NCBI GenBank assembly: GCA_963811895.1
Contig: CAWETE010000006.1
Span: 260,069 to 324,068 of the forward strand
Reading direction: 5' to 3'
DNA: 64,000 nucleotides
Source: DASSUW01 sp963811895
GTDB lineage: Bacteria > Actinomycetota > Thermoleophilia > Solirubrobacterales > Solirubrobacteraceae
Positions 17,056 through 26,325 of this stretch are shown piece after piece. Position 1 is the stretch's first letter. Each line of letters opens with the position of its first letter. Below the pieces are notes generated by a model. That model was not told where the DNA came from. It saw nothing but the letters and a program-made list of their open reading frames with translations, and searched no databases. A program made the position numbers and the translations under genes.

Positions 17056-18522
17056 TCAGGTGCGCTTGAACGCCGCGCCGCGGACCGCCGGGCGGCGGTC
17101 GGGAGTGGCGAGACCGGCGACCCAGGAGGGGCTTTCGTCGGTCGGGGTGACGATGCGCTCGAGCGCTTGTACGACCGCCGGGTCGTAGCCGGTGCCGGCT
17201 TCTTCCTGCAGCAGCCCCAGGGCGCGCTCGGGCGTCCACGCCGCGCGGTAGACGCGGTCGGAGACGAGCGCGTCGTAGACGTCGCAGACGGCGAGGATGC
17301 GGGTCTCGATCGGCAGCTCGTCGCCCTTCAGCCCGTTCGGGTAGCCGGTGCCGTCGAGCCGCTCGTGGTGGTCGGAGACCAGTCGGCGGACGGTCTCGGG
17401 GAAGCCGCCGAGCTCGTCGAGCAGCTTGCGGCCGGCGTTGGGGTGACGGCGGATCTCGGCGAGCTCGGCGTCGTCGAGCGGGCCGGGCTTCTGGAGGATC
17501 TCCAGCGGGACCGAGAGCTTGCCGACGTCGTGCAGCAGCCCGCCGACGGCCAGGTCGCGGCGCAGGCAGGCCGGAAGCTTGAGCTCCTCGGCCACGCGCG
17601 CGGCGAGCAGGGCGACGCGGCGGGTGTGCTCCTCGGTCGAGGCGTCCCGGTCGGCCAGGAGCTCGAGCAGGGCGCGGATGCGGGTCCCGAGGTAGGCCTC
17701 CTCGGCGGCGACCAGCTCGACCGCCGTGAGGTCGCCCACCAGCGGCCGCGAGGCGCCGACGCGGGCGAGGTCGAGCACCGTCGGGATGCCGATCAGGGCG
17801 ATGCCGCCGATCTCCAGCGCGTGGCCGCCGTAGAAGGCGACGTTGCCCGGGCCCATCCAGAGCTGGGCGAAGAGCGCCACGCCGAGCCAGGCGCAGCCGG
17901 CCACGACGAGCAGGTCGGCGGGACGGTGCGTCAGCGTGTGCGTGCGCACGGCGCGGTGGGAGAGGATGAGCAGGCAGCCGATGCCGAAGACCAGGAGGCC
18001 GACGGCCGGGGCGCTGCCGGCCTTCGGGACGACCGGGACCATCGTCGGGAAGGCGAGGGCGGCGGCGCCGAGGGCGAGCACGCCGACGGCCAGCACGCCC
18101 TGGAGGATGAGGAGCGGCGCGATGCGCTTCGGCCGCCGCAGGCCCGGGATCGCGGTGAGCGCGAGGAGGCCGACGCCGACGGGGATCGAGAGGCCGCCGG
18201 CCAGCGCGATGACGCCGTTCATGCCGGGTACCACCACGCCCGGGGTGGCGAACCCGTGCACCATCAGCAGCGCCGTCGTGGTGGAGAAGGCGGTGCCGAG
18301 CAGGATCATGCGGCCGTCACGTCCGCGCACACCGGCGAGCGTCAGGCCGACCGCCACGAACGCGGCGGTCCCGCCTGCCGTCACGACGGGCCAGAAGTGG
18401 GCCTCAGGGGTGAGGTCGACCGGGGTGCTGCCGACGGTCAGGAGCACGAGCAGGGGCACCGCCGCGGCCGCGGCCGCAAGCAGGTGTCCGGCCCGAAGCC
18501 GCTGGTGCCAATTCCCACGCAT
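17056..18522 (-). CDS. Membrane-bound HD-GYP domain phosphodiesterase
   Basis: 488 residues. The first 260 form about eight membrane segments, a sensor of unknown ligand. The C-terminal part (about 300-470) is an HD-GYP domain: HTRRVALLAARVAEEL, HDVGKLSVP, then the GYP loop HHERLDGTGYPNGLKGDELP and ILAVCDVYDAL. HD-GYP proteins usually hydrolyse cyclic di-GMP, and the HD and GYP residues here are intact. The ATG at 18522 gives a clean N-terminus; frames running further upstream would enter potC. It is a separate unit 41 bases from potC on the same strand. Confidence 0.88.
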   Translation of the reverse strand: MRGNWHQRLRAGHLLAAAAAAVPLLVLLTVGSTPVDLTPEAHFWPVVTAGGTAAFVAVGLTLAGVRGRDGRMILLGTAFSTTTALLMVHGFATPGVVVPGMNGVIALAGGLSIPVGVGLLALTAIPGLRRPKRIAPLLILQGVLAVGVLALGAAALAFPTMVPVVPKAGSAPAVGLLVFGIGCLLILSHRAVRTHTLTHRPADLLVVAGCAWLGVALFAQLWMGPGNVAFYGGHALEIGGIALIGIPTVLDLARVGASRPLVGDLTAVELVAAEEAYLGTRIRALLELLADRDASTEEHTRRVALLAARVAEELKLPACLRRDLAVGGLLHDVGKLSVPLEILQKPGPLDDAELAEIRRHPNAGRKLLDELGGFPETVRRLVSDHHERLDGTGYPNGLKGDELPIETRILAVCDVYDALVSDRVYRAAWTPERALGLLQEEAGTGYDPAVVQALERIVTPTDESPSWVAGLATPDRRPAVRGAAFKRT

Positions 18523-18563
18523 CCCGCCTTCATATCGGCGGGAACGCTCCGAAGTTTGAGCGC

Positions 18564-19439
18564 TCAGCCCGTCCGGGCCGCGTCCCGACGCGCCAGCCTG
18601 CGCTGGATCATCACGTTCAGGCCCATCAGGACGAGGACGATCAGCAGCAGGCCGGTGGCCAGCACGTTGACCTCCGGCGGCACGCCCTGGCGCGTCGCGC
18701 CGAAGATGAACAGCGGGAACGTGATCGTCTGTCCGGCGTTGAAGCTCGTGATGACGTAGTCGTCGACGGAGATGGCGGCGGCCAGCAGCGCGGCGGCGGC
18801 CACGCCCGGGGCGATCATCGGCAGCGTGACCTTGCGGAACGTCGTCCACTCGGTCGCCCCGAGGTCCATGGCGGCTTCCTCGATGTGTCGGTCCATCCCC
18901 TCCAATCGCGCCTTGACGGTCACCACCACGTACGACACCGTGAACATCACGTGGGCGATCACGATCGTCGCGAAGCCGGTGCTGACCGACGCCGTCAGGA
19001 ACAGCGCCAGCAGAGCGGCGCCGATCACGACCTCGGGGGTCGAGAGCGGCAGGAAGACGAAGAAGTCGACCGTCGAGCGGCCCCGGAACCCGTACCGCAC
19101 GAGCGCCATCGCCATGAACGTCCCGAGGGCGGTCGCGATCAGGGTCGAGATGATCGCGATGCCGAACGAGTTCTTCATCGCCGTCGCGAGGTCGGGGTTC
19201 GTGAACGGGTGCAGCCAGTGGTCGAGCGTGAAGCCCTGCCAGGTGAAGTTGAAGCGCCCGGCCGGGTCGTTGAACGAGAAGACCACGATCACGAAGATCG
19301 GGATGAACAGGTAGAGCAGGGCGAGCGCCGACCAGATCCCGAGCGCCCACGAGCGCGTCTTGTCGGCGCGGCGGGCCCGCGAGGGCTTCAGCTCACCGGC
19401 GATGATCTCGCCGACCTTGGGAGGAGCCTCGACGGCCAT
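18564..19439 (-). CDS. potC: Polyamine ABC transporter permease PotC
   Basis: 291 residues with six membrane segments; one of two inner-membrane permeases of a spermidine/putrescine importer. The EAA loop that contacts the ATPase is visible as EEAAMDLGATEWTTFRKVTLPMIAPG. It is the last gene of the operon ALDH-potA-potD-potB-potC. Its start shares bases with the potB stop, so the two permeases are coupled. Confidence 0.9.
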   Translation of the reverse strand: MAVEAPPKVGEIIAGELKPSRARRADKTRSWALGIWSALALLYLFIPIFVIVVFSFNDPAGRFNFTWQGFTLDHWLHPFTNPDLATAMKNSFGIAIISTLIATALGTFMAMALVRYGFRGRSTVDFFVFLPLSTPEVVIGAALLALFLTASVSTGFATIVIAHVMFTVSYVVVTVKARLEGMDRHIEEAAMDLGATEWTTFRKVTLPMIAPGVAAAALLAAAISVDDYVITSFNAGQTITFPLFIFGATRQGVPPEVNVLATGLLLIVLVLMGLNVMIQRRLARRDAARTG

Positions 19440-20311
19440 CAGATCGCCGCCTCGGTCAGGTTGCGCGCGCCGAGCACGCGGGCGTAGAGGAAGATCCCGA
19501 TCAGGATGAAGGTCATGAGGATGAACGACAGCGCGGCCGCCGACGGGTAGTCCTGGATGATCAGGTACTTGTTCTGGATGACGTTGCCGATCATGTACTG
19601 GCGCGGCGTCCCGAGCAGCGCGGCGTTGATGAAGTCACCGCACGCCGGGATGAAGGTGAGCAGCGAGCCGGCGAAGATGCCGGGCAGCGCGAGCGGCAGG
19701 GTGACCTTGCGGAACGCGGTCGTGCGGCTCGCGTAGAGGTCCGTCGCCGCCTCGATGAAGCGCCGGTCGATCTTCTCGAGCGACACGTAGAGCGGCAGCG
19801 CCATGAAGGGCAGGAAGTTGTAGGTGATGCCCGCGATCACCGCCGTCCGCGTGGCCAGCAGGCGGCCGTCGTCGCTGACGACACCGATCGACTTCAGCGT
19901 GTCGACCACGAAGCCGTCGTCGGAGAGGATCAGCTGCCAGCTCACCGTCCGCAGCACGTACGAGACGAAGAACGGCAGGATGATCAGCAGCAGCATGAAG
20001 TTCTTCCACCGGCCCGCCTTGAAGGCGATGAAGTACGCCAGCGGGAAGGTGATGACGAAGCACAGGATCGTCGCGGTGGCGGCGTAGCCGATCGAGCGCA
20101 GGAACTGCTCGCTGTACTCGTCGATGGCGTCCGTGTACGTGCTCCACGCCCACGTGAACGTGTAGCCCTCCTCGGGGTTGCCGGTCATCAGCGAGACGTT
20201 CCACTGGTTGATCAGCGGGATGAGGAAGAAGACGATCAGCCACAGCAGGCCCGGGCCCAGGAACAGCCACGGGGTGAGCTTGCGGCGGTTGTGGAGGGAG
20301 AGCTTGAGCAT
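19439..20311 (-). CDS. potB: Polyamine ABC transporter permease PotB
   Basis: 290 residues with six membrane segments. Its EAA loop reads EAATDLYASRTTAFRKVTLPLALPG. The N-terminal WLFLGPGLLWLIVFFLIPL is typical of PotB. It starts 3 bases after potD and partners PotC to form the channel of the importer. Confidence 0.9.
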   Translation of the reverse strand: MLKLSLHNRRKLTPWLFLGPGLLWLIVFFLIPLINQWNVSLMTGNPEEGYTFTWAWSTYTDAIDEYSEQFLRSIGYAATATILCFVITFPLAYFIAFKAGRWKNFMLLLIILPFFVSYVLRTVSWQLILSDDGFVVDTLKSIGVVSDDGRLLATRTAVIAGITYNFLPFMALPLYVSLEKIDRRFIEAATDLYASRTTAFRKVTLPLALPGIFAGSLLTFIPACGDFINAALLGTPRQYMIGNVIQNKYLIIQDYPSAAALSFILMTFILIGIFLYARVLGARNLTEAAI

Positions 20312-20314
20312 CCC

Positions 20315-21484
20315 TCAGGCCCCCGTCACCGTGGCCATGGCCTCCTGCATCGCCCGCTCGTCCTGCGGCGTGAGCGACGGGTAGGCCTTGAGCTTGGCCT
20401 GGATCTCGGGCGGCGGGAAGATCAGCGGGTTGTTCGCGATCTCCGGATCGGTCTTCGCGAGCTCCTCCTGGGCTCCCTTGACCGGCGAGATGTAGTTGAT
20501 GTACGCCGCGACCTTCGCTGCCACCACCGGGTCGTAGAGGTAGTTGATCATCGTCTCCGCGGCGTACGGGTGCTCGACCTCGGCCGGCATCATCAGGTTG
20601 TCGTTGAAGGCCATGTTGCCTTCCTCGAAGTAGGCGAACCGCAGATCGGGGTTGTCGCTCTGCAGCGCCACCACGTCGCCCGAGTAGGCGAGCGAGACCC
20701 ACACGTTGCCCTTGGCCAGGTCGGTCGTGTAGTCGTTGCCGGTGAAGCGCCGGAACTGGCCGGTCTGGTTGACCTCGTCGATCTTCTCGATCGCCCCGAG
20801 GATCTCGTCGATCTTGGCGTTCGACGCGTCGACGCCGTCGCCCAGCAGCACGGTGCACGCCGAGTCGTACGGCTCGGACAGCATCGTCACGCGGCCCTTG
20901 AAGGCCGGGTCGAACAGGTCCTTCACCGCTCCCAGCTCGCGCCCGGTCTTCTTGATGTTGTAGCCGAGCCCGATCGCGCCCGACTGGAACGGCAGCGTGA
21001 AGGTGCGCTCGGGGTCGTAGCTGATCGTCGCGAGGTTGTCGACGAGGTTCTTGGCGTTCGGGATGTTGTTCTTGTCGAAGGGCTCGACGTAGGCGTTGCG
21101 CACCCAGCGCGAGGCCATGTAGTCGGTCAGCACGACGATGTCGCGGCCGATCGGCTTCCCCTGCTCGAGCTGCTGCCCGACCTTCCCGAGGAACTCGTAG
21201 TTGTCGTTGATCTCCTCGAGATAGCGGACCTTGCCGCCGTACTCCTTGTCGAAGTCCTTGAGGACCTTCTTGTCCATGTAGAGCGGCCAGTTGGAGAACG
21301 TCCAGTTGCCGATCGTCTCCTTCGGGTGGCTGACCTCCCGTTTGGCCTGGGCGGCCTCCTCCTCGGTCGCGCCGGTGCCCTCGATCCCGCATGCGGCGAA
21401 GATCGCCGGCAGCCCCGTCAGCGCGATGCCGGTGGTGCCGGCGCGCCCGATGAACCTGCGGCGGGTGAGGTCGCCCTCAGCCAT
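20315..21484 (-). CDS. potD: Polyamine-binding protein PotD, Tat-exported lipoprotein
   Basis: 389 residues from the ATG at 21484, which overlaps the end of potA by 8 bases. The N-terminus carries a twin-arginine motif (RRRFIG) and a hydrophobic stretch ending IFAACG, a loose lipobox, so it is probably exported folded and lipid-anchored. The rest is a family 1 solute-binding fold, with WPLYMDKKVLKDFDKEYGG near the start as in PotD. It delivers putrescine or spermidine to PotBC. The frame extends 31 codons further upstream but this would run deep into potA. Confidence 0.9.
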   Translation of the reverse strand: MAEGDLTRRRFIGRAGTTGIALTGLPAIFAACGIEGTGATEEEAAQAKREVSHPKETIGNWTFSNWPLYMDKKVLKDFDKEYGGKVRYLEEINDNYEFLGKVGQQLEQGKPIGRDIVVLTDYMASRWVRNAYVEPFDKNNIPNAKNLVDNLATISYDPERTFTLPFQSGAIGLGYNIKKTGRELGAVKDLFDPAFKGRVTMLSEPYDSACTVLLGDGVDASNAKIDEILGAIEKIDEVNQTGQFRRFTGNDYTTDLAKGNVWVSLAYSGDVVALQSDNPDLRFAYFEEGNMAFNDNLMMPAEVEHPYAAETMINYLYDPVVAAKVAAYINYISPVKGAQEELAKTDPEIANNPLIFPPPEIQAKLKAYPSLTPQDERAMQEAMATVTGA

Positions 21485-22595
21485 CGGACTCGGCGCTGCC
21501 GGCGACCACGAACGTGTGCTGCGGGTCCCACGAGAGCTGGACCTGGCGGCCCGCGCCGAGCGAGTCCGGCTCGGCACCGTCGAGGTTCTGCTGGAACACG
21601 GTCAGCTCCTCGCCGCCGGCCGACTTCACGACGTAGTGGATCGAGACGCCCAGGAACGAGGCGACCACGACCGTGCCGCGCAGCACGTTGTGGCCGCTCG
21701 GGACGTCGGCCTCGGCAGCGGAGAGGGTGACCTTCTCCGGCCGCACGCCGATCTTGACGGCGTCGCCGCCGTGGGGGCCGATCCGGTCGGTGGGGACGTT
21801 GAGCGTCGCGCCGTCGTGCGTCTGCGCCGTCGAATGGCCGTTGTTGCTCGAGGTCATGCGCGCGTCGATCAGGTTCGAGACGCCGAGGAAGTTGGCCACG
21901 AACTCGGTCTGGGGGCGCTCGTAGAGGTCGGCGGCGCCGCCGGCCTGCTCGATCCTGCCGCCGTGCATGACCGCGATCGTGTCGGCCATGCTCATGGCCT
22001 CCTCCTGGTCGTGCGTCACGTGCACGAACGTGATGCCGACCTCCTGCTGGATCCGCTTGAGCTGGAGCTGGAGCTGCTTGCGCAGGCGCAGGTCGAGCGC
22101 GCCGAGCGGCTCGTCGAGCAGGAGCGCCCGCGGGCGGTTGACCAGCGCGCGCGCCAACGCCACGCGCTGCTGCTGGCCGCCGGAGAGCTGCGCCGGCTTG
22201 CGCTTGGCGAACTGGCCGAGCTGGACCATGTCGAGCGCCTCGGCGACGCGCGTCTTGATGTCGCCCTTGCCGACCTTCTTGCGCTCGAGGCCGAAGCCGA
22301 CGTTGCTCTCGACCGACAGGTGCGGGAAGAGCGCGTACGACTGGAACACGGTGTTCACGTCGCGCTTGTACGGCGGGAGCTGCGTGACCTCGTCGCCGCC
22401 GAGGTAGACCTTGCCGGAGGTCGGGTCCTCGAAGCCGCCGATCATGCGCAGCGACGTCGTCTTGCCGCAACCCGAAGGGCCGAGCAGCGCGTAGAACTCG
22501 CCACGTGGGATCGAGAGTGTCAGGTCGTCGACCGCGGTCTGGTCACCGAAGCGCTTGGTGACGGACTCCAGCCGGATGTCAGCGTCTTCGCTCAT
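21477..22595 (-). CDS. potA: Polyamine ABC transporter ATPase PotA
   Basis: 372 residues: an ABC domain with Walker A GPSGCGKTTSLRM, signature LSGGQQQRVALARAL and Walker B ALLLDEPLGALD, followed by a TOBE-like C-terminus from about residue 240. PotA powers import and the C-terminal domain often senses substrate level. The ATG overlaps the aldehyde dehydrogenase stop as ATGA, tying polyamine uptake to oxidation of its aldehyde product. Confidence 0.93.
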   Translation of the reverse strand: MSEDADIRLESVTKRFGDQTAVDDLTLSIPRGEFYALLGPSGCGKTTSLRMIGGFEDPTSGKVYLGGDEVTQLPPYKRDVNTVFQSYALFPHLSVESNVGFGLERKKVGKGDIKTRVAEALDMVQLGQFAKRKPAQLSGGQQQRVALARALVNRPRALLLDEPLGALDLRLRKQLQLQLKRIQQEVGITFVHVTHDQEEAMSMADTIAVMHGGRIEQAGGAADLYERPQTEFVANFLGVSNLIDARMTSSNNGHSTAQTHDGATLNVPTDRIGPHGGDAVKIGVRPEKVTLSAAEADVPSGHNVLRGTVVVASFLGVSIHYVVKSAGGEELTVFQQNLDGAEPDSLGAGRQVQLSWDPQHTFVVAGSAESDG

Positions 22596-24094
22596 GAGTC
22601 CTCAGGGGTAGACACCGCGTCGTACCACTCCTTCCGGGGAGCCCCGGTCAACTCGAACACGACGTGCTTGATCGCCGTGTACTCCTCGAGTGCATACATG
22701 GACATGTCCTTGCCGAACCCCGAACCCTTCACCCCGCCATGCGGCATCTCCGAGCCGATGGCGAGGTGCTCGTTGATCCACACCGTACCGGCCTCGAGGT
22801 CGCGTGCGGCGCGCTGTGCGCGGAACACATCTTTCGTCCAGGCACTGGCCGCAAGGCCGTAGCGGGTGCCGTTGGCGAGCGCGAACGCCTCGTCGTCGCT
22901 GTCGAAGGTCAGGACACAGACGACCGGGCCGAAGACCTCGTTCTGGACGATCTCTGAGTCCTGCGCCGCGCCGGTGATCACCGTCGGCGGGTAGAACGCG
23001 CCCGGGCCGTCCGGCAGCTCACCGCCGCGGGCCACCGTCGCCCCGGCCTCGGTCGCTCGCTGCACGAACGCGTGGACGCGCTCACGCTGCTCCGGTGAGA
23101 CGAGCGGCCCGAGATTGGTCGCCTCGTCCATCGGGTCGCCGACCACGAGCCGGTCGACCTTGTGCAGCAGCCGCTCCATGAAGGCGTCGCGCACGCCGTC
23201 GTGGACGTAGATGCGCGTCGCCGCGGTGCAGTCCTGTCCGCAGTTGGCGAACGCGCCGACGATTGCGCCCTCGGCGGCAGCCTCGAGGTTGGCGTCCTCG
23301 AAGACCACGAACGGGGCCTTGCCGCCGAGCTCCATGTGCACGCGCTTGACCGTCCCCGCCGCCTCGCGCATGACGCTCGCGCCCGTGCGCGTGGAGCCGG
23401 TGACCGAGATCAGCGCGACGTCCTCGTGGCGGGCCAGCACGCCGCCGACCTCGGGGCCTGGCCCCGGGACGATGTTGAGCACGCCGGGCGGCAGGCCGGC
23501 GTCGAGCGCCAGGCGGCCGAGCATGAGCGCGGTCAGCGGCGTCAGCTCCGCCGGCTTGAGCACGACCGTGTTGCCGGCCGCCAGCGCCGGCCCGATCTTC
23601 CAGGCCGCCATGTTGAGCGGGTAGTTCCAGGGCGCGATCGAGGCGCAGACGCCGATCGGCTCGCGCCGGATCGTGCTGGTCAGGCCCTCGAGGTACTCGC
23701 CCGAGGCCTTGCCCTCGAGGTTGCGCGCCGCGGCGGCGAAGAAGCGCAGGTTGTCGATCGTCAGCGGGACGTCGAAGGCGCTCGAGAACTTCAGCGGCTT
23801 GCCGGTGTTGCGCGACTCGGTGCGCGCGAACTCGTCGGCGCGCTCCTCGAGCAGGTCGGCCATGCGGTCGAGCACGGCGGCGCGCTCGGCGGGGGTGATG
23901 CGGCTCCAGTCGCCGCGCAGGAAGGCGGCACGGGCGGCCGCGACGGCGCGCTCGGCGTCGGCCGCCGACGCGTCGGCGACCTCGGCGATCGGCTCGCCCG
24001 TCGACGGATCGCGCACGGTCCGCGTCGCCGACGTCAGGACATCCTCCCCGTCGATCAGCAGCGCATGGGCCTGCGCGTTATCAGTTATGGACAT
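22592..24094 (-). CDS. Aldehyde dehydrogenase, probably for gamma-aminobutyraldehyde
   Basis: 500 residues of the NAD(P)-dependent ALDH superfamily with the glutamate motif MELGGKAP and the nucleophile in NCGQDCTAATR. It is first in the potABDC operon and divergent from a PucR regulator, so its likely substrate is the aminoaldehyde from putrescine breakdown, giving GABA. The ATG at 24094 (MSITDN) is preferred over one 17 codons upstream because it leaves a divergent promoter region. Betaine aldehyde dehydrogenases are close relatives; context favours the polyamine role. Confidence 0.88.
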   Translation of the reverse strand: MSITDNAQAHALLIDGEDVLTSATRTVRDPSTGEPIAEVADASAADAERAVAAARAAFLRGDWSRITPAERAAVLDRMADLLEERADEFARTESRNTGKPLKFSSAFDVPLTIDNLRFFAAAARNLEGKASGEYLEGLTSTIRREPIGVCASIAPWNYPLNMAAWKIGPALAAGNTVVLKPAELTPLTALMLGRLALDAGLPPGVLNIVPGPGPEVGGVLARHEDVALISVTGSTRTGASVMREAAGTVKRVHMELGGKAPFVVFEDANLEAAAEGAIVGAFANCGQDCTAATRIYVHDGVRDAFMERLLHKVDRLVVGDPMDEATNLGPLVSPEQRERVHAFVQRATEAGATVARGGELPDGPGAFYPPTVITGAAQDSEIVQNEVFGPVVCVLTFDSDDEAFALANGTRYGLAASAWTKDVFRAQRAARDLEAGTVWINEHLAIGSEMPHGGVKGSGFGKDMSMYALEEYTAIKHVVFELTGAPRKEWYDAVSTPEDS

Positions 24095-24127
24095 CCTCAC
24101 CCTCCAACTCGGCGCCACCATTCCGCG

Positions 24128-24145
24128 TTGCACCGGAGTCTGCAA
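24128..24145. promoter_or_regulatory. Candidate PucR operator, TTGCA-N8-TGCAA
   Basis: A perfect 5-bp dyad, TTGCA (24128-24132) and TGCAA (24141-24145), lies midway in the 95-base gap between the aldehyde dehydrogenase and pucR-type starts. It is a reasonable site for autoregulation and control of the polyamine operon. No footprint or conservation data are available here. Confidence 0.4.
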
Positions 24146-24189
24146 TGGACACAGCGGCGTGTCTTGTTCCAGAATGGCTGACGGAACGT

Positions 24190-25797
24190 ATGCTGCGCCT
24201 CAAGGACGTCCTCGAACTGCCGGTCTTCCGCCGCGCGCTGGCGGAGGTGATCGCGGGCGAGGAGGGCCTGGATCGCGAGCTGCGCTGGGCGCACGTGATC
24301 GAGATGGCCGACCCGAGCGACCTGCTCAAGGGCGGCGAGCTGGTACTCACCACGGGGATCGGGGCAGGCACCCGGGAGCGTGACCAGGAGCGCTGGATAG
24401 CGTCGATCATCGAGCAGGGCGTGGCCGCCGTGGCGGTCGAGCTGGGCTCGACCTGGCGCGAGCGCGTGCCCGAGCCGGTGGTGCGCGCCTGCGCCGAGGC
24501 CGGCGTGCCGCTGGTGGCCTTCCGGCGCTCGGTGCGCTTCGTGGAGATCACCGAGGCCGTCCACGCGGAGGTGCTCAACAGCCAGTTCGAGCTGCTGCGC
24601 CGCGGCGAGGAGATCCACCGGCGGTTCACCGAGCTGATCCTGCACGGCCGCGGCGTGCCCGAGATCCTCGCCGAGCTGACGGCCGCGGTGGGCAACCCGG
24701 TGGTGCTCGAGGACGCCGGTCACGAGCTCGTCTACTACGTGTCCGGCCGCGCCGGCGACGACGTGGCGCTGGGGGCATGGGCCGACATGCACCGCGCCGA
24801 GGACCGCGGCGAGACCCCCGAGGGCGCGCTGATGGTCGACGTGCGGCTGATGGACAGCTCGTGGGGTCGCCTGATCGCGCTGGCGGTCGACAAGCGGCTC
24901 GACGACTTCGACCGCGTCGCCACCGAGCGCGCAGCGCTCGCGGTGGCGATCGACCTGCTCGGCCAGCAGCACGAGGAGCACCTGCGCGCGCGCTCGCGCG
25001 GGGCGTTCCTGTCCGACCTCGCCGACGGGCGCGTGGAGGAGGGCGACGCGCGCCGCCGCGCCGAGGCGCTCGGCTTCCCGGGCTCTGGACGGGGCGTGCT
25101 GCTGCCGGTGGCCGCATCGTGGCGCGGGCCGCGCTCCCGCCGCGGCGACGAGCTGTCGTGGACGCGGCTGTCGGGCGACCTGCGCTCGGCGCTGTCCTCG
25201 AGCGGCTTCGCCGTCCTGCTCGGGCCGCGCGACGTCGACCTGCTGGTGCTGCTCGCCCTCGGCGCCCGCGCGTACGACGAGGCGCTCGCCGAGCACGTCG
25301 CCGGGCTGTTCCACTCCGTCCTCGAGCGGCGCGGGGCCGGCCCGGAGGAGGCGGCGCTGGCCATCGGGGCGCCCGCCGACACGTGGCTGGCGGCCGGCCC
25401 GGGCCTGCGCCGCGTGCGCCGCTCGGCGGGCGCGGCGACGGCGCTGCCGCCGCGCCGCTGGTACGACGCCCGGCGCCCGGGCGTCACCGACCTGCTGCAC
25501 GACCTGCGCGACGCGCCCGAGCTCGACGCCTTCGTCGACGAGCAGCTCGGCCCGCTCCTGGCGGCCGGCTCGGCCCGCCACCGCGTGCTGCTGGAGACGC
25601 TCGAGGCCTACCTGGCAGCGGGAGGCCGCAAGGCCCAGGCGGCGCGCACCCTGCACCTCGAGCGCCAGTCGCTCTACCTGCGGCTGCACCGGATCGAGGA
25701 GCTGCTCGGCGTCTCGCTCGACGACGAGGACGCGGTCCTCGGCCTGCACCTGGCGGTGCGCGCGCTGGCCTTCCGCCGGCGCCGCGCGGCGGCCTAG
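24190..25797 (+). CDS. PucR-family transcriptional regulator
   Basis: 535 residues. The N-terminal PucR domain starts with MLRLKDVLELPVFRRALAEV and includes the typical DLLKGGELVLTTGIG. A GGDEF-related central region follows, and the C-terminal PucR helix-turn-helix reads AYLAAGGRKAQAARTLHLERQS near residues 475-500. I chose the ATG at 24190 because the PucR domain begins at once. It faces the polyamine uptake and aldehyde dehydrogenase operon, so it probably senses a polyamine or nitrogen signal and controls that operon. Confidence 0.88.
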   Translation: MLRLKDVLELPVFRRALAEVIAGEEGLDRELRWAHVIEMADPSDLLKGGELVLTTGIGAGTRERDQERWIASIIEQGVAAVAVELGSTWRERVPEPVVRACAEAGVPLVAFRRSVRFVEITEAVHAEVLNSQFELLRRGEEIHRRFTELILHGRGVPEILAELTAAVGNPVVLEDAGHELVYYVSGRAGDDVALGAWADMHRAEDRGETPEGALMVDVRLMDSSWGRLIALAVDKRLDDFDRVATERAALAVAIDLLGQQHEEHLRARSRGAFLSDLADGRVEEGDARRRAEALGFPGSGRGVLLPVAASWRGPRSRRGDELSWTRLSGDLRSALSSSGFAVLLGPRDVDLLVLLALGARAYDEALAEHVAGLFHSVLERRGAGPEEAALAIGAPADTWLAAGPGLRRVRRSAGAATALPPRRWYDARRPGVTDLLHDLRDAPELDAFVDEQLGPLLAAGSARHRVLLETLEAYLAAGGRKAQAARTLHLERQSLYLRLHRIEELLGVSLDDEDAVLGLHLAVRALAFRRRRAAA

Positions 25798-25873
25798 CCT
25801 ACGTCGAGCAACGTACGCGCGAAGCCGCCCGTGGGCGGATGACGGACGCGTGCGGGCGGCCGATCATGGCCGC

Positions 25874-26212
25874 ATGGAACCGATGCGGGCATCTGACGCC
25901 GACCGCGAACGCGCCGCCGCGTCGCTGTCCAGGCACGCGCAGGACGGGCGGCTGGATGCCGAGGAGCTCGAGCAGCGGCTGGAGCGCGCCTACGCCGCCA
26001 AGACCGTCGCAGAGCTCGACGAGCTTCAGCGCGACCTGCCGGCCGAGCAATCCGCGCCGCCCCGCACGTGGCCGCCGCTGGCGCCTCTGGCGGTGCTGCT
26101 CGTCGCCGCGGGGCTCGCGGGGACGCTGCTGGTCGGCCACCCGATCGGACCGCTGTTCCTGCTCGCTTTCCTCGCCTGGCGGGCATCGGGGTGGCGGCGT
26201 GCGGCGGCCTAA
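25874..26212 (+). CDS. DUF1707 membrane protein
   Basis: 112 residues. The N-terminal half is a clear DUF1707 domain: MRASDADRERAAASLSRHA, DGRLDAEELEQRLERAYAAKT and ELDELQRDLP. Two short hydrophobic segments follow. DUF1707 proteins are common in actinobacteria and often carry membrane tails; the N-terminal part has been compared to SHOCT-like regions, and its role is unknown. It appears monocistronic. Confidence 0.85.
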   Translation: MEPMRASDADRERAAASLSRHAQDGRLDAEELEQRLERAYAAKTVAELDELQRDLPAEQSAPPRTWPPLAPLAVLLVAAGLAGTLLVGHPIGPLFLLAFLAWRASGWRRAAA

Positions 26213-26229
26213 GGGGTGCCCGTCCGTAG

Positions 26230-26241
26230 GTAAGGCCTTAC
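26230..26241. promoter_or_regulatory. 12-bp perfect palindrome GTAAGGCCTTAC
   Basis: A perfect palindrome in the 113-base gap before the 98-residue gene at 26326. A second small dyad, CAGGC-N6-GCCTG, follows near 26287-26302. Either could be an operator or part of a terminator for the DUF1707 gene. Nothing else is visible in this gap. Confidence 0.3.
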
Positions 26242-26325
26242 GACCTCGAACCGGCTCCGGATGCCCGATGTCAGGGGGTCCTCCGCAGGCCAGAATGCCT
26301 GGAAATGCAGCGAACGGAGGAACTC

